Source of the DNA: Branchiostoma floridae
Lineage: Eukaryota; Chordata; Leptocardii; Amphioxiformes; Branchiostomatidae
Assembly (NCBI RefSeq): GCF_000003815.2
Contig: NC_049986.1
Span: 14,211,933 to 14,275,932, forward strand
Reading direction: 5' to 3'
DNA: 64,000 nucleotides
Position 1 is the stretch's first letter; each line of letters begins with the position of its first letter. Both the position numbers and the translations under genes were made by a program. Under the pieces are notes generated by a model, which was given only the letters and a program-made list of their open reading frames with translations, was not told where the DNA came from and did no database searches. Below, piece by piece: positions 14,401 through 26,400 of the stretch.

Positions 14401-17400
14401 AATACAGACCAACAGGCATTCACCTAAAAAGTAACTACAGATGAGCTCCTTGTGAAGTTCAATTGCGATCTGCATAGCGAATAGTAATTACTACTGACAT
14501 GTACGAGGTCGAATCTACTGAGGGCACATTGGAATATGATGTGGCCTCTTCAGTATCCTTTTTAGTCGGCATGTGGTTCAGGGTCTGGAACTGGTTTTCA
14601 TCTGGGTAGCTCAGGTGCTTGGATTTGATATAATCGTCCGGAGCTTGGACTTGACAACGACGGCTTTCTCCAGACTTTGTCATATCATGACCTCACGTTA
14701 GCAGGAGATTCCTTGTCTGTATATCTGTGACCCTGACACCACAAGACCAGGACAGTTAACAGTTCACTTGTCAACATCTCAGACAGCTATTGGTCGATCA
14801 GTTGTCATTGGTGCTTTCCAAGCTTGTCAGCACAGGCACAGCATTTGTTTATAAGCCTAAGAATAGCTACGAAGATTAAGAAGTCCTTCGGTGATTGCAG
14901 CGTTGATATCTTGATTCGTCGCGAAAGCGCTTCGTCACAATTAGACTTCAACAGCTGCAGTAGTTGTTTTGGCTACCGACAGAGAAACCACCGTAGAGGA
15001 ACACTGTGGGAACTTCTAATTATGCCTTATATATTTCTTCAACAGACAGGTGCCCCCTGTAGACTGGCACCTAGCACACGTTTGGTCGAATCTACGCCAT
15101 ATGTAGACCAGCCGGTCTGACTGTATCAATGTGAAAGGGGCGTGATTGGCTTGACCAAAAATGCTTCTCTTAGCTGTAGGTTAATCTCTTAACCTGGTAA
15201 AAAGTCTGCTTGCACATCAATCTCTTCCGACCTCTGCCAAAAGCTTTCCATCCATGCACGGGTTTTGTGGAGAGTCTAGATAGCAAGTGCCCTAGCAGAG
15301 ATCAAAGCACGTCTGGAGATCCCACACAGAAGAGTTTCCAAGCTTAGACAGGACTTGATCAAGCTAAGGGGGCGGGATGTGTCCAACGGGGAGCTGTCTA
15401 GAATGGGTTCTGCCAGACAGTGACATCCCCCGAGACTCTGCAAGGTGCAGCGTATTATGATGTACTGGTCGGCACCTCTTTGGGGCTCAAATCGGGCCCT
15501 TATTTGACTTACAAGGATCTATCAAGTCAAAGAATATCATCTGAGGCGGACGTGATCTTATAGCGTTAGCTAAAGGATCAGGGGAGGAGCAGTGGGTCTG
15601 AATGCAAAGGTTGTCTGCGTCTGCTCACAGCGTTTGATGAAACTGAGACATGAAATCTCTAATAAGAGAGGGGAACAGCTGAGTATGAGAAGAAGTAACC
15701 AATGTAGATCATGTGTTCATCAGAAGTCAAAGTGTCCGATAGCATGTATACAACACTTCTGTAATAGTGTTCACTACTCGTGCCGAAACACAGTGCCTTA
15801 CCTTCACGTTGAGTTCCTTTCCTGACCTCTGCCTGTCTCCATCCTTTGTGCCGTGTTTAGAGTCCGCAGCTCGGTGATCTGAGTCAGATCGCAGAATAGA
15901 CGTGTAAAGTGTATCCATTAACTACCGGTGAATCATCACAACGATGTCGTTCGTCTCCATTCTTCTTATATAAATATGTGTGTGTGTGTGTGTGTGTGTG
16001 TGTTTTGAAATATAGTATTTAGATGTTGAAATATGATATCTAGATGTTAAAATATATATATATACACACGAAAGGCCGAAAGAAGCGTTATAAAGTTTTG
16101 TACTTGTAGACCCTCGGTACTAGGAGTTCAGAAGGCACTTAACGGCATGGCAGCTGCAATTAATTCTTCAACGCTCTTCAATTCAAGACGATGCCTTACC
16201 TTTCTTTAACTTTGTGTTCAGGAAGTCGAAGAATTCTTGCTTTGGTTCCCTTCGTAACGAATGTAGCTTTAGTTTCTTCTTTTTCTTTGATCTCTTTTCT
16301 ATGTCGTGAGTCGGCAGCTTGCCCTCTCGCTGCTTCTCTTTGATCTCCACCCAGGCGTCTAACGACTTCCCTGGATAAAAAAAGGCAAAAAATGACAGCT
16401 TTTATTCCTTTCCTAACAAGGTTCATAGACAAGTCAGTTACTCGTTTGGCTATCAGTAGGAATTTCCACAGCAACTGAACTATATCTACCGTCAATTGAG
16501 GTCAAGGGCTGGAATACCTTCGAAATTACGTGAGAGGTATAGCTTGTGGTTTCCTGTTTTTGAGGAAGCCATACGAAGGCCACTATAGTATATATATGTA
16601 TGAACACCGTACACAGATTTCCTTAAATGGTATTTCTTCACTTATACCCGCTTGTTTAACTTCGGTTTAATGTCAAACCTCTGAACTTGATCTCAAAATA
16701 CCGGGAACAAAGATCATCCATTGTACCATTGTAGTAGCAGATTCCTACATAATCCCCCTGACTAGCTGTATCAAGATTAATGTGGAAACAAGAGCAACAT
16801 TACAAGCTGATGAAACATTCAGTATGGCGTGTTCAGAAACGTCATTTCGCCATGCTCTTTTTATAAATGACTTTCGCCAGGTGGCGCTCGTGTTATGCAT
16901 CAAATTGAGCAACAGAGTTGATGTCAAACATTCTGTTTAGTCTGGAAAACATCGTACCGATTTAGACAGCATCATTAACATCGGTGACTCCTACGTTCAG
17001 TGATGCCTGATTTTTTCAATGAATTGTTGCTTCAATCACTTTTTAATGTGTTGATGCTGGTCGGTATTCAGCCGCTTCACAGCTGATTAGTTGCAAAGCA
17101 TCCTACATACACCAGGAAGACGTTACTAGAAACATGCTCCAAGGTAGCCGAGCTCATGGCCCGGAGCTAAAATCCTATAACAGGTAAGGATACCATATCT
17201 GGTATTAAAGCACTTGTTGACCTGATCAAAGTTCGAAACAAGCAAGTCGCAACACTACTGTCCGTGTCTGTGTCTTTTGTCTGCCCGAGGATCTGACTAA
17301 CATCACATTAACATTCGTTACCTATTCTGACAGAGGTGGGCTCGTATTTCATGCCGATCAAACAGAGCAAATCCACGGACGAAGGGAGACCCCAGGTGTT

Positions 17401-20400
17401 CTTGCCCAAAGGCTGGGCGGAGGAATCATTCCTGAAATATCATGCTCGAAATGTTTTTCTTCGCCTTCCCCTGTTGTAAATCACTTCAAGATGCATTCTG
17501 CTAAGCCTATTTCTCTAATCGTGACCAGGTCATGACCTGGAGAGGGTTATTGTCTAAAATTTACAAGAAATTTGAAAAACGACCAAAAGATTTATTAAGA
17601 TGAATAGCGATCAGGGAATGCAAGTCTCATTGAACGAAAGGTCATTATCATTATGTAAGTCACGTCTATCCATGCAATTCAAGATTCTTGAAGAATTAGT
17701 GCTCCAAGGCGAGAAACGCCAATTCTAGACTCTTCTTCTGATCAAGCTAGGCGGTTTCCACGGCAATCGGCAGGCAGATGAACAGTTCCAATCTCTCCAG
17801 CCAACTAGGTCATGTTCTCATACCCTGAATGATGCGAAGTTAAATGGCACTTGGCACTACTCAGTGGACGTTAGCCAAGCTGGCAAACTAGACATTCTCC
17901 TGGCTGTCATATCAACAAACCCATCAGTCAGTTAGCTCGGGGAAGCTCTTCCCCACGCTCTGTTACAGTAAAGGTCGCGTAATCCCAATTGCCCATGTAT
18001 ATTCTGCTCGTCAGTCTGGAGACGAACCTACATTTTCCGTAATCAATTTATCAGTCTCCATCACGGCAGCTTTCCTACCAGCCAGCTGGCTGAGGCCCAG
18101 CCCCCCATGCTGGACACCTATTTGCTGAGCAGATCCCTTGCCTGACCCTGGATTGTGCTACTATCTAGAATCAGGTTCTTTCTCCCTGGAATGTGTGTTT
18201 CATTAGCTGCACAGGAGTCAGATTGCGATGGGGCGTGTGCACAGGGTATTTACTAGGCAAGTAGCCAACCAATATATCGCAGTCCTGATATACCTGCGCC
18301 CCCACATTGCTTTCCACCCTAACCCACCCTCTTGGTACATCGTCTGGCGCTCCGAAACTTAGACAAAAAGCACACAGATTTGCTGCTTATCCCATTGTTT
18401 CGTCAAGGGACGTAATCGTTAAATTCCTTAATCTGTCTGTGATATGGACATGCTATGAGTCGAATAAGATCAGAGTCTGGCGACACTGAACGGATACAGG
18501 CTTTCTGGACGTTACGCTGGGAAAAGCAGCAATGTAAATCAAATCAATGAAGCTGTTTCTTGTTGGTGCAAGCTCCATGCCCCTATACCTCTGTACTGCT
18601 CAGAGAAATCGGATACGTCATGAGAGATTTATCACGGTAAACCCACAATCAACATTACCACACCATCTGGAGAAAATCGCAAAACATCACTCGTTCCGAA
18701 ACAATAGTGCATGTATTGTTGGTCCTTGGATGATTTTGGTCTACCCATTTACATCCTTAGAAATGGAAGCATACGGTGATGTTTAAGGTCTAAAATCGTG
18801 TGCTTGGTATAGCCCTTCATAATGAACAATCTTTATGGGAACAACATGGTTGAGGCCGCGGTGTAATCACGTGACCAGAACTGGGGTGTCCAGACACCGT
18901 CAGATCCTACCACCTCAAAAGGGCATTGCCTCCTCTGTTGCTCATCGATCGCGCTCAGTCAACGGGACTTCATAGGTCCGCGCGGCTCAGCGGGGAAGTG
19001 CGTCCTACTTCAAGGCTACAGGGAACGTTATCCACGCATTGACCGCAGTTCTTCCGAACAAGCGGTTACAAACTTGGCAGCAGTCGAAGTTTGGGGCGTG
19101 CGGCGAGTTTCAGTGGGTAAGTCTTACGAGTCCTTGCAGCGTAACCTGTCCCATATGCCTGGGGAACTATTAAAACTTGTCTGTTTGTGGTATACAATCC
19201 AGTCCTTTCACCATGTCTGTTTGGATTATTGGTTCTTTGGGGGTCTTTCGTGATCATTTTGTGGTCGGTCGACATATAATCAGGGCCTATGGATATATCG
19301 AAGAACGTAGTTTAGGTAACTAGTGTGTTGTAAATCGTTTGGTTTGCACAACTTGAAGTTGAAGATCTTGAAGCTTCCTAACTACGGAATCTGCTTTCTC
19401 TTCATCAACCCGTCGAGCGTTCTCCAGATAGGGAATGATGAATTTTCAATTGAATGGACATACTTCTTAAATCGAATTTTCCTCATGAGGCACTCTTCGG
19501 CTTGATCAGCTCAGCGAAGCTTTTAACAAGTCAGTGACCTAATTTGTGTGGTCACACACATTTGTCACACATTCAGCGACATCCTCAGCGTGGAGGGTCG
19601 ACATTCCGGAACCCTTCAGTCCATGGCTACTCGGAGTTTATTGATGGTGCAGGACGTGTTTAATTTGAAAGACTAGCTGATTCTTTCACTGCTTCATCAC
19701 TATTTTCTTCTTAACTATATTTTGATGAACTTTGCACTGAGCCTAGCTATTGACTACAAACGGAGTGGCCCTGGTGGTGGTGGTTAATTTCTTTATGAAG
19801 CGACTGTGACAATTTACCAAATGACAACAATTCTTGTTGTAATGTATTGTTATGGCAGTCACCTTAATGGTACTTCTTCGAAACTTCACAAAAAAATGTT
19901 TCTTCCGTGCTTTGTCTTAAAGTTCGGGTTTGTGCAGAAGGAAATCATTTTCATGATGAAATTCTTCACGAAGAATGATCGTTGCCAGCAGCCACGGTGC
20001 TACACCATCCCCTGTGAATAGGTTACTAGTCGCGATGTTGGAAAACTTATTGGCACCGATTAAAAGTGATGAGTGATGTTACCTCTAATCTGTGTCACCA
20101 TGTCTATCATCTACGAGTTTCCTTTGATGCCCCGGTGCCCCTGCTCAGAACCAGCCCTGTGCATGTTTGTGTACAGAACAGGGGTTACTGACCCCATCAG
20201 ACCACAGGTCCCCACAGTCGTGACACACACGCATGGTTAGTCGGACGGAACAGGGCAGAGGTCAGGGCATTACTGGACCGTTATCTTATAGTCTGTGTCC
20301 CAGGACAGTTGTAGGAAGCAGACTGACATAGGTACTATCATATACGAGTCGCCTGTCATCCAGAACACTTTACAGGCCAGAATCGGACCGGTGTCCTACC

Positions 20401-23400
20401 GTCCCTCATCGAAGTCCTAGGATCCTGTATCTGTTGCCTAGCAGCTGACCTAGCACATGGCCTATAATTTCTACACTGTTACTTCGTGTAGATCATTTCA
20501 GCTGAATGAAAACCGTTCTCTAGCTGATTGTCCAAAAATATTGTGCGTTTTTCTGCCGATCGGATGCCTTGCCTGGTACGTGCCTGTAGAATGCATGGCG
20601 AATCGGTTTCCATGGTAACGCCCCGACACACACCGAAGGGCACGTGGAACCCCGCGACCTTGTGGGCATACGTTTCTGACTGACGTCAAGGACGACTTCA
20701 TTAGTGGACTTCCACGACAAGGACGTATCTGGATAAGGTTAAGTCCAGAAATGAGGTTGTGGAAAATACCTGATCAACAGAGGCAGCAATAGATGGACTA
20801 GATGCACAAGTTAGGCCGGGGTCACCTGCCAATTTACGTTGACTGTGACGTACGTTTTGTTAGTGGATACTATTTCACTGTTATCTCTGTCAATCCTGTG
20901 TTTAGAGAGCGGGTAATGGTCCCCATCCAGTGTAGACGACCAAGCAAGACGGCGAAGCGGCGCGCCATGTGGGTTGAGTTTGAGTTCAAGTCCGAGGTCT
21001 TCTTTGTGACAATGGAAACCAGACAACCACACCCACCCACTGGCGAGATAGAATGAAGTTTTCATGTGGTCCAAGTCTCTTCGGGCCTCTAACACTCCTG
21101 ACAGATACATCGGACGTCAGATAGGATTTTCATGAGTGGACTTTGCTTTCCAGATTGCTTAGACGTTTACTCGCGAAATTCTTAAAGTTGGTCATTAGTA
21201 AATACTGAATGAAAACAGAATAAGGTTGATCTAGGATAGTTCCATCTGGTTATGTATGAAGCTAACGCGATAGAACTCAGTTAATATGAATACCACGATC
21301 TTCAGGATCATTCGAGCGATGAACTTGATCATTTTTACTATTACAATTACTTATTGCCAGCACTAGGGACATTCTTTTCTAAAACATGGCATACGTTTAG
21401 AGTAATTGAACTACTACAATAACACAATCAAGAAAGATACCTAACAGATAAGTTCTGGAAGTGACTTTGGCTATGACTTCCATAATAACTGAATTTTCGA
21501 CCTGGGTCTGAACTGCATTCCTCGGCGTCCAAGTTGATAAGAATTCTTGTTATTCTCCTAACATTCACGCTCCATATATGACCTCCGCAAGTATTACATT
21601 CCTCGTACGCAAGCCATTTCGCGATACCGGCCCACATGTTGGAAAGTACTAGCTTGTCTGACACAGGCACATACACGATCTATGTCAACTTTGGGCCAAG
21701 GTTACCCAAGTGCACAAACAAGATATTACGACGCGTTTCTATAGGACGGCTGTAATGTGTTTGTCAAAGGCCACAATGAAGTCCTTGAAGGTCAGACTGG
21801 GCCTCCGAAGGCCAGACTACAGGAATGTGACACTTGATCACCAGGGTTTAAAGTTTAATCATTTATAGGCAGTACCTTGTCAAGTTCACATATTTGGTGA
21901 CGGAGGCGGTAAACAAAACGTCCGGTTCCCTCTTTGTCTGAGAAAAATGGCGGGATCAAAAAATCCCTTGAGTTGGATCGCTTTCAAGTTCATATTTTGC
22001 ACCTTACTGTGAGAAGATGGGCACCCAGGCCTGTCTCGAGTCCCAGCAAGTTGGTGCTGATTACTGATGCTAAACCAACAAACTGGTTCACACCGATCCC
22101 CGTAGTTATGGCTAGCTCTCTCTTTCTACTTGCTTCCCCCGTACCTACGGTACTGAGGGTGGACGGGAGTGGTATCTAAGCTACCGGTACCGTTAGCCTT
22201 TATGTTCTTATAGAAAAGTAGACTATATATCAATGTTACTCCTTGATCTGTTTGACTTCAGGAAAGAGGAAGGGTTAATCGATTTTCTGTGTGAGAGTCT
22301 TTGTTACCTTGCAGAGTTGGCATACCAATGTCTGTGCAACAGGTTGTCTATGAAGACGTAAGGACTTGGCTGTGCTCCCAAGTGTAAGTTACAGCCGCTA
22401 GCTGTCCGCCCACGCGTCGGCGCAAACTTATTAGTGCAAACTGCAGTTCAGTTAACTTTCAGGAAATGAAACAATCTCAGGAACAGTACCTACAACTCAG
22501 TGCCTGCCTGTGTAAGTTACAGCAGCATCGCTATGCGGAGGACAAGAATTAATGTGAATCAGCTTAACTCTTGTACTGGTGGCACGACAGATATATTGCT
22601 CAAATAGGCGTTGACGTACGCGCGTTTAAAGATACGATGGAAAGCACTATTTCAGGCGTAAATATTGTCAAAAGGTGACTGGTCTAAAGTGAGGACTCAA
22701 TGGGAGACAATGACCTTTGTGGTCTAATTTGGACAAGCCCTGCGTCTCATAAATTCATATCTTTCCTAGTATCATCGTCGATCTACTTTTCTACTTTACC
22801 TTAGATGGATGGAGTAATCTAAGAGTAATCATGACCGGAACTGACTAATACTAGTTCAGGTTACAGCGGGGGCTTTAGAAGTAAGGATCTCCATCCTAAC
22901 ATCAAAGCTTTGTGTGACAGGTACCCAACTGATAGGAGCAAGTGTCGCGGACTTGTGTTTCCGATTTGCAGTGACAGTCAGACCCCATCATCCTCTGAGG
23001 TCAGGCCAGGGTCAGGCCAATAAACCGAGGTGGGTCCTGTGGGTAAAGACACATATAATGTGGGGGCAGGGAGATGTTCATCGAGTCTAGATTCAGCTTC
23101 GTAGGTCTGTTTATTGCGACCACTGACACTGTGCCGTAGATTATATGGTAGACGGTCACTCCTATATATGAGTTAGTAGCAGTATATCATATACGAATAT
23201 ATATATAAGGTCTTATTGCCACCAATGACTGAATGAGTCCTGAATGAGGATCTCGGGGAGAGGTTCAACACCGGATTTGTCGGTTGTCTGGGGTCTGTTC
23301 ATACTTTAAGTTAAAATATCATAGGAAGTTTGGACCAGTACATCTCTAGGCCTGTAGAGCTTTCAATTGTGAGTTGAGCGGTCACCTGACACAAATTATA

Positions 23401-26400
23401 TGTCTTTTACTTGAGTCTTTTTAACTACGTCGTAGGTCGAAAGTGAACTCACTGGTTAACTATTTCTGGTCGTGTCCACGAAATGCCATCTCGACACATT
23501 GTGACGTTTCGCTACATTCCAAGCCACCGATCGATCACACAGTCTTGATGGCAGGAAATTAAGCCACATTAACAACCTTGTGATAATTGGAGACTTCAAA
23601 TATACTTTTGCAGTGTGATAGATGGATCTGTATGGTAAATGAGTGTATACTGAATAGTGACGGAGGAAGACCATCAAAGCAATAGCTGCCCTCGGCCAGA
23701 CACCCCTCAGAATGGATGGCTTGTGGACGACGTGTGCGGTGTTTGCCTTCCTGACCCGTCAGAGCCGGACTGACTGAGTGACTGATTTGTGAGTTGTCTT
23801 TACCAGTAACTCACAGTTGTATTTTTAGGACAAACACAAGAAGTCGTAAGTTACGTACGTCGTGTCGCGGCTGGAACAGGCAAACCCTGCCAGAAGCAGC
23901 GCCACACAGAAAAGGCCTCCAGAACAGCCCAGTGGTTTCGACTTACATCCACATCTGCTTCCTGTGTTACTCAATTTGACCTGGCAGTGGTTGCCATGGC
24001 AAAGGCGAGACTACTTTGTAGGAATCACAGTATGCTATAGCCTTACCAGCCTTTGATACCCAATGATACGTGCTAAACTTGAATTAGAAATGACATATTG
24101 TGGCACCTGTCTGACATTGATCCGTGTAACCATATCCTCCGTAGTGATGTCCCTGTTACTCAGCTTACACAGCTTCAGGTGCTTAGTCTATCCCTTCTTT
24201 AGTCCTTATCGGGACCACCAAGTAATTTTGCATGTTGTGTTTGTGTACATTCTGCGTTGCCCTCCAGGCATCTTGAACACCTAGCGACCACCAATACTAG
24301 TACAGGAACAAAGCATGGCGTTTCCAGGATTCTATGTGCTACAGACACCGGTTTCGAGCGTACTGTCTGGACTGAGAGCCTGGGGGGAGGGGAGGGTTGG
24401 TGAAGTGGTACCTTGTGAGGTATATGAGGCTGTAGGCGCTCTGCAAAACGTACATACCTCCTGAGTGAATGTTATTTTCAATATTCTCAGTAGGATATTC
24501 TGCATTTATAGAAATGGCATCCTGCAGTCTACGTACTCGTCGATTACCCTAATCGACATTGAGCATTTTCCCGGTGGCAGAGGTGATAATAATAAGCCTT
24601 CACACGCATTGGTTGACCTTTGAAGCCGTCATCCCTTGAGTTTTCTAACCACCAGCTCTTCAACACTAAACCTCATTAAACCCAGTTAGGGAATTAATTT
24701 CCCATGGTTTTCACCAGCCAACAGAGCTGCTTTGATAGAGGACCACAGAAAACCAGGAGGGACGTAGCCTCCACCAGGCCTTCCTGGTCCTTCCTACGGA
24801 GATCGTAGAATTCGGCAAAAAAGAATCAGGAAATAGCCAGGAGAGTCAGTTCACGCTTAGGTTCATGTTTCCCCCCTGGCCAACTGGTAGCAAAACTCCC
24901 CTGACAACTTATTCTCCCTATAATGACCATAAATTAATGGCCAGCGTAGTCATGGCCTGGTATCCAGCAGTATTATAGCTCTGCGGAGGGGACAGAACTA
25001 GAAGAGACTTGGGAGCCGCTGGACACCAGGCTAGTGTAGCTGGGAGGGACTGCTGATAAAGATGGTGTTGTTTTTGCTCACCCGGCCGGTGACAGACCTC
25101 AGGGTCAAAAGTTCGCAACCATACCTGCGATCTCTCCAAAAATGGAGGCAGGCTTATCGCTGTCCGAAAGAAGAACTAGAAATTGGCCAAATCGGGTTAA
25201 ATAATTTGCGTGACCAGAGAAAGGAGATCTCAGTAAGATGCTGACCACCTAGCTAGACTTTCTCTGTCGGCTAATTGTTCACCCTATTTGGCCAATTCCA
25301 ATTATTTTCAAGTCCCAAAGGAGTTTGATGGCGACTAGACCCAGACCAGGCCTGGAAAGTTTGGACGCAGGTCCGTGAGTGTCGCTACAAATTAGGGAGC
25401 GACATGATGTAACAGCGATAAGACCTGGCGGCTACTTGTGTGAAGTTACTGTGGAAACAACCTTTGGGCCCTCAGGTCAGGTCCGTTCACCGGGCCTCTA
25501 TCCGCTCACGTGGGTTTGATTTGCTACCATGAGAAAATGTCGTTTGGACAGAAAGATGGGAATGAGGACAATGCAGCCCGTTGTTGAAATTTTCTGATCG
25601 GTTTCCTCTTGTCTGAGGCAAGTAATAGAATGCAGCTTTCACAGTCCGGATTTAATTACTTTAAACTTTTTTAAAGGTCCACCAACAATTAAAGAATATA
25701 TGGCCCCTGTCAGCATTGTATTCTTTTGGAGTGGGGGGTCAAGTCAGAGCCCTAGATGCCACGTGACGTGAACTCACCTGGTGGTAAAATGACGATAGGC
25801 ACAGGCTCGACTCTTCCTTGTTCTCGCTTGCCCAGCCCTTTCCTACAAAGAACATGAAAAAAAAAATCAAGATTGATGATATATAAATCACACCGAAATG
25901 AGTGCACAAGATCCATATGAGGCGAGTTTAAGGGTTAGCAGCACAGGGTTAGCAGAAAGGCCACATTACTCGACACGGGTTATTTGAGGCGGGTCCCCCT
26001 GTAGCCGGGGGAGACACCCGTGCGGCGCACATGTGGTCCGGCCAGAGGATCTGGTTTCGTCCACCAGCTATTTGTTGACCTAGACTGCTATGAATATTTA
26101 TCATACAGAAGCCGAGCTTCGTGGGGAGAGGAAGGCACTCGGGGTTCTCCCTACCGTGCCCTGTTAGCTACCCCTAACTCGTCATTGTATGCTGGCTAGT
26201 CGAACGGAATACAAGGGACAGGTTTCCGCTGAGTGGGGACAGCTCATCAGTTGTTCGGAGCCACTTCTGCTGGACACAGTCTTTGGGTAACGTTCGCCTT
26301 TTGTTCCTCATGTCCCTCTCGTGTCTTCAGCCTAAATTCAAACTTGTGTATCGTTCTGACATACTCGTTTATCTATATCTGATCTGCCTGTCGTCTTCTT

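Larger units (their letters stand above)
1869..15801. other. Large ZGPAT-like intron (about 13.9 kb)
   Basis: Between two minus-strand exons whose phases and homology join directly. Contents seen: a GA microsatellite (2341-2402), a short hairpin (4057-4106), two adjacent minus-strand open frames with one possible membrane segment (5475-6180), and the foldback element at 9435-9646. The other open frames are under 150 codons, with no recognisable domain or good splice context. Confidence 0.7.

Noticed and set aside
14009-14434. 141-codon plus-strand open frame, the longest in the left half
   Set aside because: No recognisable domain, low-complexity-free but unstructured composition, no splice context and no neighbouring exon; consistent with chance in a large intron.
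16196-16495. 99-codon minus-strand frame covering the ZGPAT-like exon
   Set aside because: Wrong register: it reads through the acceptor into the intron. The exon frame that joins its neighbours in phase is a different one.
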